A stretch of DNA of 9,133 nt, taken from assembly GCA_030705665.1 (NCBI GenBank), contig JAUZQA010000130.1:1-9133 (forward strand), in the 5' to 3' direction. This document shows positions 1-6,968 of this stretch, in pieces. A model generated the notes under the pieces. That model did no database searches and was not told the origin of the DNA. It was given only the letters and a program-made list of their open reading frames with translations. Position numbers and translations under genes: made by a program. The DNA is from Bacillota bacterium (lineage in GTDB: Bacteria; Bacillota; Bacilli; Bacillales_B; DSM-18226). How positions within the stretch are numbered: the stretch's first letter is position 1; every line of letters begins with the position of its first letter.

Positions 1-1050
1 ATTGAGATCGTTGTCGATGGCCTGCCATTTGAAAAAATGGAAGAATTAATTAAAGAGCACAACATTGCTTGTCCTGACTGTGGAAGCCATGATTTTACAG
101 GCATACGCCAATTTAATCTTATGTTCAAGACCTTCCAAGGCGTTACTGAAACAAGCACAAATGAAATCTTTTTGCGTCCGGAAACTGCACAAGGTATTTT
201 TGTTAACTTTAAAAATGTACAACGGACAATGCGTAAAAAACTTCCGTTTGGAATTGCTCAAATTGGTAAAAGTTTCCGTAATGAAATTACACCTGGGAAC
301 TTTACCTTCCGTACACGTGAATTTGAACAAATGGAATTAGAGTTCTTTTGTAAACCAGGTGAAGAACTAAAATGGCATGAGTATTGGAAAGAGTTTGCAA
401 AAAAATGGCTGCTTTCTCTTGGTATGACGAATGAAAACCTGCGTCTTCGTGATCATTCCGATGAAGAGTTATCACATTACAGCAACGCGACAACAGACTT
501 TGAATATAAATTCCCATTTGGCTGGGGAGAACTCTGGGGTGTTGCTTCAAGAACAGATTATGATTTGAAACAGCATATGAAATTTTCTGGGGAGGATTTC
601 CATTACCAAGATCCAGAAACAAACGAAAAATATGTTCCATATTGTATTGAGCCATCATTGGGGGCAGACAGGGTAACACTTGCCTTTCTAATTGATGCTT
701 TTGATGAAGAACAGCTTGAGGATGGAACATCCAGAACGGTTATGCATTTACATCCTGCATTGGCACCGTTTAAAGCAGCAGTGCTGCCATTATCGAAAAA
801 GCTTTCTGAAGAGGCTAGAGAAGTATTTGACCGTCTCTCCCAATATTTTATGGTTGATTATGATGAAGCCGGTTCAATTGGTAAACGATATCGCCGACAT
901 GATGAAATTGGAACACCATTCTGTATTACCTTTGATTTTGATTCAAAAGAAGATCAGATGGTTACTGTTAGGGATCGGGATACCATGGAGCAAAAACGCA
1001 TCCTGATTTCCGACTTGGTCCGCTTTATTGAAGAAAAACTTGTATTTTAA
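1..1050 (+). CDS. glyQS: Glycyl-tRNA synthetase, single-chain class II type (3' part; start lies before the window)
   Basis: This cytoplasmic enzyme attaches glycine to tRNA-Gly using ATP. The reading frame is open from base 1, so the start lies upstream; 349 codons are present, and I expect about 460 for the family. Visible landmarks in order: a CPDCG cysteine pair from the insertion near the start of the fragment; the RPETAQGIF block typical of alpha2 GlyRS; class II motif 2 around [19 protein letters not shown] (about bases 274-330), which holds ATP- and acceptor-stem-binding residues; motif 3 at [10 protein letters not shown] (about 661-690); and a C-terminal anticodon-binding domain from HLHPALAPF through the conserved [22 protein letters not shown] stretch. 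This is the homodimeric form, not the GlyQ/GlyS heterotetramer of B. subtilis. A stem-loop follows the stop codon, with ccpN 74 bases downstream. An upstream glycine T-box would fall outside the window. Identification is very secure. Confidence 0.97.
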   Translation: MEIVVDGLPFEKMEELIKEHNIACPDCGSHDFTGIRQFNLMFKTFQGVTETSTNEIFLRPETAQGIFVNFKNVQRTMRKKLPFGIAQIGKSFRNEITPGNFTFRTREFEQMELEFFCKPGEELKWHEYWKEFAKKWLLSLGMTNENLRLRDHSDEELSHYSNATTDFEYKFPFGWGELWGVASRTDYDLKQHMKFSGEDFHYQDPETNEKYVPYCIEPSLGADRVTLAFLIDAFDEEQLEDGTSRTVMHLHPALAPFKAAVLPLSKKLSEEAREVFDRLSQYFMVDYDEAGSIGKRYRRHDEIGTPFCITFDFDSKEDQMVTVRDRDTMEQKRILISDLVRFIEEKLVF

Positions 1051-1057
1051 CATGGCA

Positions 1058-1090
1058 GCTGCCTAAAGGGAAGGATACCCTTTAGGCGGC
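1058..1090 (+). terminator. Stem-loop after glyQS, probable weak terminator
   Basis: The 13-base arm at 1058-1070 pairs with 1078-1090 around a 7-base loop, with a single G-U wobble. The stem is strong but is followed by ATTTCAACAA, not a run of T. It could be a leaky terminator or an mRNA 3' stabilising hairpin, so some glyQS transcripts may continue into ccpN. I see no convincing promoter between this hairpin and ccpN. Confidence 0.55.
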
Positions 1091-1120
1091 ATTTCAACAA
1101 CAGTCCAACATTTGAGCTTT

Positions 1121-1133
1121 AAGGGTGGTGAGG
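1121..1133 (+). promoter_or_regulatory. Shine-Dalgarno-like stretch overlapping the candidate ccpN start codons
   Basis: AAGGGTGGTGAGG resembles the anti-SD complement (GGTGA core), but both in-frame GTG codons (1125 and 1128) lie inside it. No AUG, GUG or UUG is in frame at the usual distance downstream; the codon at the right distance is ATC (1138-1140). The true initiation codon is therefore unresolved. Confidence 0.4.
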
Positions 1134-1757
1134 AAGATCGAACTCAATAAACGCCAAGAACTTATACTGCAAATAGTAAAAGAAAATGGTCCAATTACAG
1201 GTGAGCACATTGCAGACCGCTTAAATCTTACAAGAGCAACGCTAAGGCCAGACCTTGCGATATTAACCATGGCTGGTTTTTTAGACGCAAGACCCCGTGT
1301 GGGATATTTTTATACAGGAAAATCTGGGACTGCACTTTTAACAGAAAACCTTCAAAAAATTTATGTAAGGGATTATCAATCAATACCTGTAGTCATAAAT
1401 GAAAACCTTTCTGTTTATGACGCAATTTGTACTATGTTCCTTGAAGATGTGGGGACACTATTTGTAATCGATCAAAATGCATTATTGGTTGGAGTTCTTT
1501 CTCGGAAAGACTTGTTAAGGGCTAGTATCGGCAAGCAAGAGTTAAATACGATTCCTGTCAATATTATCATGACAAGAATGCCAAATATCACGATGTGTGA
1601 AAAAGATGATCTATTGATCGATGTGGCCAAAAAATTAATTGAAAAGCAGATTGATGCTGTTCCTATTGTAAGAAAATCTGAAAAAGGAATAGAAGTAATT
1701 GGGAGAATTACGAAAACAAACATCACAAAGGCCTTTTTGGCACTGGGAAAAGAGTGA
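1125..1757 (+). CDS. ccpN: CcpN, transcriptional repressor of gluconeogenic genes (HTH + two CBS domains)
   Basis: CcpN represses gapB, pckA and the small RNA gene sr1 during growth on glucose in B. subtilis. The 210-residue product has an N-terminal winged helix-turn-helix (about residues 5-65, with LNKRQ, GPITGEHIA, LNLTRATLRPDLAIL and the wing-like RPRVGYFYTG), followed by two CBS domains (about 80-135 and 145-207). The CBS pair contains VGVLSRKDLLRASIG and VIGRITKTNITKA, the regions expected to bind adenine nucleotides. The core is very close to my recollection of the B. subtilis protein. The start is uncertain. GTG 1125 is the outermost in-frame start codon after a stop at 1113; GTG 1128 would match the family N-terminus in length (xxxIELNKRQ), but neither has a normally spaced ribosome site. 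ppsR follows after 33 bases, a conserved pairing: YqfL/PpsR genetically modulates CcpN activity in B. subtilis. Confidence 0.95.
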   Translation: MVRKIELNKRQELILQIVKENGPITGEHIADRLNLTRATLRPDLAILTMAGFLDARPRVGYFYTGKSGTALLTENLQKIYVRDYQSIPVVINENLSVYDAICTMFLEDVGTLFVIDQNALLVGVLSRKDLLRASIGKQELNTIPVNIIMTRMPNITMCEKDDLLIDVAKKLIEKQIDAVPIVRKSEKGIEVIGRITKTNITKAFLALGKE

Positions 1758-1769
1758 AAATGAGTATCA

Positions 1770-1775
1770 AGGAGG
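1770..1775 (+). promoter_or_regulatory. ppsR ribosome binding site, unusually far from the start
   Basis: AGGAGG is a consensus Shine-Dalgarno sequence but lies 15 bases before the ppsR ATG at 1791. The purine run AGGAAGA (1784-1790) directly abuts the ATG. No start codon is in frame between 1770 and 1791, so the ATG stands and the spacing is long. Confidence 0.55.
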
Positions 1776-1790
1776 AGCTGGTCAGGAAGA

Positions 1791-2594
1791 ATGAACTTGC
1801 CAATTATTTATGTGGTATCCGATTCCGTTGGAGAAACAGCTGAATTAGTAACAAAAGCTGCGATAACACAGTTCAATGGTTCCGGAATGAAAATAAAGAC
1901 CTTTCCATATGTGGAGGATAAAGAAAATATCTCTGAAGTGATCACATTGATCAAGCTCGATCAAGCAATGGTGGCATATACCCTAGTTAAGCCCCAAATG
2001 CGTACATTCATGAAGGAGCAGGCAGAACAAGCGGGTATAATAGCGGTTGACTTAATGGGACCACTAATGGATCAAATCCAAGATTTTACTGGAAAGACTC
2101 CTCTTTGCGAGCCTGGATTAGTCCGAAAGCTTGACGAAGATTACTTTAAAAAGGTTGAAGCCATTGAATTTGCTGTAAAATATGATGATGGACGGGACCC
2201 ACGGGGGATCTTAAAAGCTGATATTGTTTTAATTGGTGTATCTAGAACATCTAAGACACCTTTATCACAATATTTGGCACATAAACGTTTAAAGGTAGCT
2301 AACGTTCCGGTTGTACCAGAAGTAGATCCGCCAGAAGAGTTGTATAAAATACCTGCAGAAAAATGTTTTGGCTTAAAAATAAGTCCTGAAAAATTAAACT
2401 TTATCAGGAGGGAACGGTTAATTTCATTAGGGTTAAACGATCAAGCCAGCTACGCTAACATCAATCGAATCAAAGAGGAATTAACATTTTTTGAAAAAAT
2501 AACAAACAAAATTGGCTGCCAAATTATTGATGTGACAAATAAGGCAGTTGAGGAAACGGCAAATGTGATTTTACACTATTTCCAAAAAAAATAG
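1791..2594 (+). CDS. ppsR: PpsR / pyruvate, phosphate dikinase (PEP synthase) regulatory protein, DUF299 family
   Basis: Members of this family are bifunctional ADP-dependent kinases / Pi-dependent pyrophosphorylases that inactivate and reactivate pyruvate phosphate dikinase or PEP synthase by phosphorylating a threonine next to the catalytic histidine. The 267-residue protein opens with the family signature [16 protein letters not shown] (residues 5-20). It carries the conserved block [20 protein letters not shown] (about 118-137) and the P-loop-like nucleotide site GVSRTSKT (149-156), followed by PLSQYLAHK and [11 protein letters not shown]. Length is full for the family. In B. subtilis the orthologue YqfL is encoded next to ccpN and acts as a positive effector of CcpN-controlled genes, so the two genes together fit a glycolysis/gluconeogenesis switch. 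The pair ends at an intrinsic terminator 10 bases downstream. The family assignment is secure; the exact target enzyme in this organism cannot be seen here. Confidence 0.96.
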   Translation: MNLPIIYVVSDSVGETAELVTKAAITQFNGSGMKIKTFPYVEDKENISEVITLIKLDQAMVAYTLVKPQMRTFMKEQAEQAGIIAVDLMGPLMDQIQDFTGKTPLCEPGLVRKLDEDYFKKVEAIEFAVKYDDGRDPRGILKADIVLIGVSRTSKTPLSQYLAHKRLKVANVPVVPEVDPPEELYKIPAEKCFGLKISPEKLNFIRRERLISLGLNDQASYANINRIKEELTFFEKITNKIGCQIIDVTNKAVEETANVILHYFQKK

Positions 2595-2603
2595 TTTTTT
2601 TTG

Positions 2604-2630
2604 CACATAATCAACGATTATGTGTTTTTT
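2604..2630 (+). terminator. Intrinsic terminator of the ccpN-ppsR unit
   Basis: Perfect 9-bp stem CACATAATC / GATTATGTG with a 3-base loop, followed by six T. An A run upstream (2584-2590) faces a T run (2595-2602), but the plus-strand orientation fits best. Confidence 0.9.
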
Positions 2631-2681
2631 CTTCAGCGCCACATACATATATATGAGTTGGTGTGATAAATAAAAAAGTAA

Positions 2682-2710
2682 TAGCAAAAGTGGAGTAAAT
2701 GTACTATAAT
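2682..2710 (+). promoter_or_regulatory. Candidate sigma-A promoter upstream of the yqxD remnant and dnaG
   Basis: A perfect TATAAT -10 box (2705-2710) lies 17 bases downstream of TAGCAA (2682-2687), which matches only three of six -35 positions. The position, after the ppsR terminator and before the old yqxD-dnaG-rpoD operon, suits the main promoter of that operon. The sequence around it is very AT-rich, so a chance -10 match is possible. Confidence 0.4.
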
Positions 2711-2783
2711 AAAAAATTGTGATAAAAATATAAGTTTTTAGGTTTAGACTTGCATATGAACGAATAAACTATTTATTGTTTAG

Positions 2784-2827
2784 ATGTCAAGGGAATCGAA
2801 CTAAAAAAATTCGACATTATTCCTTTT
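2784..2827 (+). repeat. Imperfect inverted repeat in the dnaG leader region
   Basis: The core CGAA / TTCG (2797-2800 / 2810-2813) flanks an A-rich loop. It can extend in two mutually exclusive ways: AAGGGAAT (2789-2796) with ATTCCTTT (2819-2826), or ATGT (2784-2787) with ACAT (2814-2817). It ends in a short T run, so a weak terminator or attenuator-like fold is possible. Function unknown; the AT-rich context lowers confidence. Otherwise the stretch 2631-2874 shows only the candidate promoter. Confidence 0.3.
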
Positions 2828-2874
2828 GGGGTAAAAGTTTGCTCATAAAGAAGGAATATGCGGAGTGATGTAGA

Positions 2875-3154
2875 ATTAATACTTATAAAAATGCTAGACC
2901 AGCTATCTTGGTTGATGCAGACTCATGCCCGGTAAAAGGGGAAATTGTCGAAATCGCTTCCCGTTTTTCAATTAAAACTCTCTTTATTGCCTCAACCATG
3001 TAAAAACAATTCTTTGTTTGCAACTTGGATTTATGTGGATACTGGTAAGGAGCAAGGAATCTTTGGGAAGGGGCCAAAACGATTTACTATCGAGGATCGG
3101 GCAAAATTTATGAGCGAATGAACAAAAAACTTGTCGGAAATTGCAGGAATTTAG
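2875..3154 (+). pseudogene. yqxD: Decayed yqxD (UPF0178/DUF188 family) between ppsR and dnaG
   Basis: yqxD lies at this position in related genomes; its product is a small PIN-like protein of unknown function, normally about 150 residues. Here only fragments survive. Frame 1 (2893-3000) reads ARPAILVDADSCPVKGEIVE and on to FIASTM, the family N-terminus with the VDADSCPVK metal-binding signature, then stops at TAA 3001. Frame 2 from 3002 reads KNNSLFATWIYVDTGKEQ, then jumps directly to GIFGKGPKRFTIEDRAKF, the family C-terminus, stops at TGA 3119-3121, and would otherwise continue to a TAG at 3152. The lesions inferred are: start codon changed to ATT at 2875, behind a GGAGTGAT ribosome site (2862-2869); a two-base loss at 3000/3001 (ATGCATAAA to ATGTAAA); an in-frame internal deletion of roughly 60-70 codons after 3053, removing the central QDYGLA-type region; and a nonsense codon. 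The remnant is surely non-functional as a protein. Confidence 0.88.
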
Positions 3155-3169
3155 ATTTTTATCTAGAAT
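3141..3169 (+). promoter_or_regulatory. Candidate sigma-A promoter of dnaG-rpoD
   Basis: TTGCAG (3141-3146) and TAGAAT (3164-3169) are separated by exactly 17 bases; the -10 box matches five of six consensus bases and the -35 box three. Transcription would begin near 3176, giving a leader of about 24 bases with GGAG (3188-3191) placed 8 bases before the dnaG ATG. The -35 box lies in the last codons of the dead yqxD. Confidence 0.45.
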
Positions 3170-3199
3170 ACCTGTTAAGTAAAAATTGGAGCTGTTTTC

Positions 3200-5011
3200 A
3201 TGGCAGAACTAATTGCCGAAGAAAAATTAAATGAGATTCGTCAGGCTGTTGATATTGTCGATGTAATCAGTGACTATGTTCAGCTAAAAAAACAAGGGCG
3301 AAATTACTTCGGATTATGTCCATTCCATGGAGAAAATACCCCATCATTTTCCGTTTCATCTGATAAACAGATTTTTCATTGCTTCGGATGCGGAGCTGGT
3401 GGAAATGTTTTTACTTTTCTAATGGAACTTGAAAACATATCCTTTCAAGAAGCTGCAGTGAAGTTGGCCGAAAAAACCAATATTGAACTTCAAATAAGTT
3501 CACCTAGCTTTGGAAAAGAAAAAAAGGTATCCGATGAAATTCAAGAGATGATTAATGCCCATGAACTTTTAAGTAAATTTTACCACCATTTACTGGTAAA
3601 TACAAAAGAGGGGCAGGATGCTCTTGAATATCTTTTGAACCGAGGATTTACTCGGGAATCAATTGATAAATTTCAAATTGGGTACTCACTTAATTCTTGG
3701 GATTTTGTTTATAAATTTCTGACGAAAAGAGATTTTAAGCCTGAATGGATGGAAAAAGCCGGTTTAATAATAAAACGTGAAAGAGACGGGTCTTATTTTG
3801 ACAGGTTTCGTGATCGTATTATGTTTCCGATTTTTGACCGAAATGGGAAAACGATTGCTTTTTCAGGGAGATCATTAGGGGCCAATAATGAGCCCAAATA
3901 TTTAAATAGTCCCGAAACAGCAATCTTTAATAAAAGTAAAATTTTATATAATTTTCATCTAGCGCGGGCCTCGATTCGAAAGTTACAGACTGCGATCCTG
4001 TTCGAAGGCTTTGCAGATGTAATTTCTGCTGATCGATCAGGAGTTGAAAACGGGATTGCCACGATGGGAACAGCACTTACAGATGAACATATATCCCTGA
4101 TTCGTCAAAACGTCCAATCCATTACCATTTGCTATGATTCAGACAAAGCTGGAATTGAGGCAGCATATAGAGCCGGTAACCTTCTTATGGATGCAGGATT
4201 TTCCATAAAAGTGGCGTTAATGCCTGATGGGCTTGATCCTGATGAATATATAAAAAAAAATGGTGCTGAACGATTTCGTAATGAAGTCATTGGGGCAAGC
4301 TTAACATGGATGTCGTTCAAATTTCTTTATTTTCGAAGAGGAAAAAATCTTCAGCAAGAAGGAGATAGGCTATCCTATATCGAACAAATAGTAAAAGAAA
4401 TAAGTAATTTGCCGAAAGCTGTTGAACGAGACCATTATTTAAGACAGTTAGCAACAGAATTTTCACTTTCTTTAGATGCCTTAAAACAACAGCAAAAACA
4501 AATCTTTTTTGCAGAAAAAAGAAAAACGAAGGGACAAAATGAAGTAAAAGTAAGTCCCGTGTTACTTACAAAGCAGGCTAATGAATTAAAACCTGCGCAT
4601 TATACAGCAGAACGCCGCTTGATTAATCATATGTTAAAAAATCGCGATGTCGCCTATAGGGTTCAAGAATTAATGCAGGGGAATACTTTTAATATTGATG
4701 AACATCAAGCAATTATTACTTACTTATTTGGTTTTTATGAGGATCATGATGATCCAGACCCTAGCTTATTTTTAACCTATATCCAAGATGACAAACTTCG
4801 CAGGCTTGTTGCGAACATTGAAATGATGGCTGTAAATGAGGAAATAAGCGATCAAGAATTAACTGATTATATCAAACAGGTGTTGAATTATCAAAAAATG
4901 TTAAAGATAAAAGAAAAAGATGTTGAGTTAAAGGAAGCGGAAAGACAAAAGGATTATATGAAAGCAGCTGCCATTGCAGAGGAAATTAAAGAGCTGCGGA
5001 AATTGTTATAA
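3200..5011 (+). CDS. dnaG: DNA primase
   Basis: DnaG synthesises RNA primers at the replication fork, recruited by the replicative helicase. The 603-residue protein has an N-terminal zinc-binding domain (C40, H43, C61, C64 in CPFH and CFGC) that recognises the template. The RNA-polymerase core follows, with YFDRFRDRIMFPIFD and KYLNSPET. The TOPRIM fold contains EGFADVISA (catalytic E269) and CYDSDKAG (D313, D315), the acidic residues that bind catalytic magnesium. The C-terminal part (about 455-603) is the helical helicase-interacting domain, which ends in a charged coiled-coil-like segment. Length equals the usual Bacillus size. The ATG at 3200 has GGAG eight bases upstream. rpoD follows after 51 bases with no terminator between, the conserved macromolecular-synthesis operon. 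The leader is probably different from that of relatives because yqxD upstream is broken. Confidence 0.98.
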   Translation: MAELIAEEKLNEIRQAVDIVDVISDYVQLKKQGRNYFGLCPFHGENTPSFSVSSDKQIFHCFGCGAGGNVFTFLMELENISFQEAAVKLAEKTNIELQISSPSFGKEKKVSDEIQEMINAHELLSKFYHHLLVNTKEGQDALEYLLNRGFTRESIDKFQIGYSLNSWDFVYKFLTKRDFKPEWMEKAGLIIKRERDGSYFDRFRDRIMFPIFDRNGKTIAFSGRSLGANNEPKYLNSPETAIFNKSKILYNFHLARASIRKLQTAILFEGFADVISADRSGVENGIATMGTALTDEHISLIRQNVQSITICYDSDKAGIEAAYRAGNLLMDAGFSIKVALMPDGLDPDEYIKKNGAERFRNEVIGASLTWMSFKFLYFRRGKNLQQEGDRLSYIEQIVKEISNLPKAVERDHYLRQLATEFSLSLDALKQQQKQIFFAEKRKTKGQNEVKVSPVLLTKQANELKPAHYTAERRLINHMLKNRDVAYRVQELMQGNTFNIDEHQAIITYLFGFYEDHDDPDPSLFLTYIQDDKLRRLVANIEMMAVNEEISDQELTDYIKQVLNYQKMLKIKEKDVELKEAERQKDYMKAAAIAEEIKELRKLL

Positions 5012-5062
5012 ATCCCATTTACATGTTCTTATTGATTTTGATTTTTAGAAGGAGGGGGACAT

Positions 5063-6193
5063 ATGGCTGAAAAATCAGCACGTTCAAAAGAGGTTGAGAA
5101 TGAATTAACCTTTGAACAAGTAAAAGCCCAGTTAACTGTATTAGGAAAGAAAACTGGAGTCCTTGCCTATGATGATATTGCTGAAAGAATGTCTAATTTC
5201 GAATTAGATTCCGATCAAATGGATGAATTTTATGAGTTCCTTGGCGATCAAGGCATTGAATTAGTTGGTGATAGTGACGAAGAAGAAGATCCTGATACCA
5301 AAGAACTTGAGAAAGAAGACGACGATGAGTTCGATTTAAACGATTTAAGCGTTCCTCCCGGTGTTAAAATTAACGATCCCGTCCGGATGTATCTGAAAGA
5401 AATTGGAAGGGTCGATTTACTAAAAGCCGAGGAAGAAATTAAATTGGCTAAACGAATTGAAGAAGGCGACGAGGAAGCAAAACGTCGATTGGCTGAAGCA
5501 AACCTGCGTCTAGTCGTGAGTATAGCTAAGCGATACGTTGGAAGAGGAATGTTATTCCTGGATCTTATTCAAGAAGGAAATATGGGCCTCATTAAAGCCG
5601 TTGAAAAGTTTGATTATAACAAAGGTTATAAATTTAGTACGTATGCAACATGGTGGATTCGCCAAGCGATTACAAGAGCCATTGCTGACCAAGCAAGAAC
5701 CATTCGTATACCGGTTCATATGGTAGAAACCATTAATAAACTTATTCGTGTACAAAGACAGCTGCTTCAAGATTTAGGGCGTGAACCAACACCGGAAGAA
5801 ATTGGTGAAGATATGGATTTATCACCAGAAAAAGTAAGAGAGATCCTAAAGATTGCTCAAGAGCCAGTTTCACTTGAAACACCAATCGGTGAAGAGGATG
5901 ATTCACATCTTGGCGATTTCATTGAAGATCAAGATGCAACATCACCATCTGAGCATGCAGCCTATGAGTTATTAAAGGAACAGCTTGAAGATGTACTAGA
6001 TACATTAACTGACCGTGAAGAAAATGTTTTGCGTCTTCGTTTTGGATTAGATGACGGCCGTACCCGAACACTTGAGGAAGTTGGAAAAGTGTTTGGCGTT
6101 ACTCGTGAGCGAATTAGACAGATCGAAGCTAAGGCACTACGAAAATTACGCCACCCAAGCCGCAGCAAACGCTTAAAAGACTTTTTAGAATAA
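5063..6193 (+). CDS. rpoD: RNA polymerase primary sigma factor SigA (RpoD)
   Basis: This is the housekeeping sigma factor that directs RNA polymerase to -35/-10 promoters. The 376 residues show region 1.1 (about 12-68), an acidic linker rich in D and E (about 70-95), and region 1.2 starting at [11 protein letters not shown] (105-115). Region 2 has [16 protein letters not shown] and, in 2.3-2.4, [17 protein letters not shown] (191-207), which melts and reads the -10 element. Region 3 includes [12 protein letters not shown] and [11 protein letters not shown]. Region 4 has [10 protein letters not shown] and the helix-turn-helix [20 protein letters not shown] (about 336-355), which reads the -35 box. 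The start ATG follows a strong AAGGAGG (5049-5055) at 7-base spacing. The gene is co-transcribed with dnaG and ends at a long stem-loop. Confidence 0.99.
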   Translation: MAEKSARSKEVENELTFEQVKAQLTVLGKKTGVLAYDDIAERMSNFELDSDQMDEFYEFLGDQGIELVGDSDEEEDPDTKELEKEDDDEFDLNDLSVPPGVKINDPVRMYLKEIGRVDLLKAEEEIKLAKRIEEGDEEAKRRLAEANLRLVVSIAKRYVGRGMLFLDLIQEGNMGLIKAVEKFDYNKGYKFSTYATWWIRQAITRAIADQARTIRIPVHMVETINKLIRVQRQLLQDLGREPTPEEIGEDMDLSPEKVREILKIAQEPVSLETPIGEEDDSHLGDFIEDQDATSPSEHAAYELLKEQLEDVLDTLTDREENVLRLRFGLDDGRTRTLEEVGKVFGVTRERIRQIEAKALRKLRHPSRSKRLKDFLE

Positions 6194-6208
6194 AGAATAT
6201 CTAAATGG

Positions 6209-6290
6209 GCCTGATCATTTAAAAAGCACATACTTAGTGTGAAGTATTCTAAGATCATGTGGTTAAAATGGTCAGGCTTTAAAACTTTTT
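6209..6290 (+). terminator. Long nested stem-loop after rpoD, probable operon terminator
   Basis: Three stems stack one inside another. The outer one is GCCTGATCATTTAA (6209-6222) with TTAAAATGGTCAGGC (6263-6277), with one G-U pair and one bulge. The middle is CACAT (6227-6231) with ATGTG (6257-6261), and the inner is CTTAG (6233-6237) with CTAAG (6249-6253). A TTTAAAACTTTTT tail follows. The size is unusual for a simple terminator, but position and T-rich tail fit termination of dnaG-rpoD. After it, 6291-6433 is AT-rich with nothing I can identify. Confidence 0.7.
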
Positions 6291-6433
6291 GATAATTGTT
6301 TTCGCTTTCATTGTTTAACCTTTATTTTACTGAATTGTCTTTTATTTTGCAAATAGGCCTTTCTATCTTTTTTGGCATAATAATCACTTTGCAGAATATT
6401 TTTCCTTATGAGACTGATATTATTTGATAGATG

Positions 6434-6475
6434 GGAAAGTTTATTTTGTCTATAAATTGACAATTAGACTTTTCC
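6434..6475 (+). repeat. Imperfect palindrome in the cccA upstream region
   Basis: The inner repeat TTGTC-N8-GACAA (6446-6450 / 6459-6463) is perfect, and the outer arms GGAAAGT (6434-6440) and ACTTTTCC (6468-6475) pair with one bulge. It lies just before the candidate cccA -10 box and includes a TTGACA hexamer in one arm. It could be an operator or a leader hairpin; nothing shows which protein, if any, binds. Confidence 0.4.
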
Positions 6476-6498
6476 TTCAAACTTTTTTCAAGTAAAAT
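6470..6498 (+). promoter_or_regulatory. Weak candidate promoter of cccA
   Basis: TAAAAT (6493-6498, five of six to the -10 consensus) is 17 bases after TTTTCC (6470-6475, three of six). The consensus TTGACA at 6457-6462 is 30 bases upstream of this -10 and so is not its partner. The leader would be about 45 bases, with AAGGAGGT at 6536-6543. Confidence 0.3.
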
Positions 6499-6550
6499 AG
6501 TTGGTAACAGTAATATCAAGAAGAAAATCTTACATAAGGAGGTAAATTTT

Positions 6551-6922
6551 ATGAATCGTAATCCGGTTATCCCATTTGTCATTATCATGGTGTTTGGTAT
6601 CGTTTTAATGTTTGGCTTGTCCTTTAAGGGGCTTGGAGATTCAAAAAGTACAGCCCAACAAAAAAGTGGAACTACTTCTACCGCTAAAACAGAAACTGCT
6701 TCAGCTGCCAATCCAGAGGGGATTTATAAAAGCACATGTATAGGCTGTCATGGTGATCAATATCAGGGAGTAGTAGGTCCATCATTAAAAGGCATTGGAA
6801 GTAAACTCTCTGTAGACCAAATTAAGCAGATTATCACTCATGGTAAAGGGAATATGCCTCCAAACCTTGTTCCGGAAGATAAGGCTGATGCCATGGCCAA
6901 GTGGGTATCACAAATAAAGTAA
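6551..6922 (+). CDS. cccA: Membrane-anchored cytochrome c550
   Basis: A small haem protein carrying electrons on the outer face of the cytoplasmic membrane, probably toward the cytochrome c oxidase (family knowledge). The 123 residues comprise a single uncleaved N-terminal membrane anchor (about residues 5-24, VIPFVIIMVFGIVLMFGLSF), a flexible S/T/A/K-rich linker (about 30-54), and one class I cytochrome c domain. Haem attaches at CIGCH (C63, C66, H67); the sixth ligand is M102 in GNMPP. The length is close to B. subtilis CccA (about 120). The ATG has a consensus AAGGAGGT 7 bases upstream. The gene stands alone between the rpoD stem-loop and its own intrinsic terminator. An alternative assignment is CccB, a lipoprotein form, but there is no lipobox cysteine here and the position beside sigA fits CccA. 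Confidence 0.96.
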   Translation: MNRNPVIPFVIIMVFGIVLMFGLSFKGLGDSKSTAQQKSGTTSTAKTETASAANPEGIYKSTCIGCHGDQYQGVVGPSLKGIGSKLSVDQIKQIITHGKGNMPPNLVPEDKADAMAKWVSQIK

Positions 6923-6935
6923 GTAAAATCTCTTC

Positions 6936-6968
6936 AAAAGTCCTTTGCATATGTAAAGGACTTTTTTT
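6936..6968 (+). terminator. Intrinsic terminator of cccA
   Basis: An 11-bp stem, AAAAGTCCTTT (6936-6946) with AAAGGACTTTT (6955-6965), closes an 8-base loop; the T run is 6962-6968. The loop and the T run overlap a candidate promoter for trmK. Confidence 0.9.

Noticed and set aside
2858..2935. Short plus-strand open frame of 25 codons starting at ATG 2858 with AAGAAGGA just upstream
   Set aside because: It reads out of frame with the recognisable yqxD remnant, has no recognisable product, and is best explained as chance within the decayed gene.
2883..3077. Minus-strand open frame of 64 codons opposite the yqxD remnant
   Set aside because: No ribosome site or recognisable motif; the plus strand carries clear DUF188 homology.
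4940..5062. Search for a sigma-H promoter before rpoD, as known within dnaG of B. subtilis
   Set aside because: AGGA-containing -35-like boxes occur (near 4947 and 4979), but no GAAT -10 element lies 11-12 bases further on.
6457..6462. Perfect TTGACA hexamer taken as the cccA -35 box
   Set aside because: At 16-18 bases downstream there is no -10-like hexamer (AACTTT-type sequence), and the TAAAAT box is 30 bases away.
6406..6711. Minus-strand open frame of about 100 codons across the rpoD-cccA gap and the cccA 5' end
   Set aside because: Covers the cccA promoter region and coding start on the opposite strand; low-complexity hydrophobic translation with no family signature.
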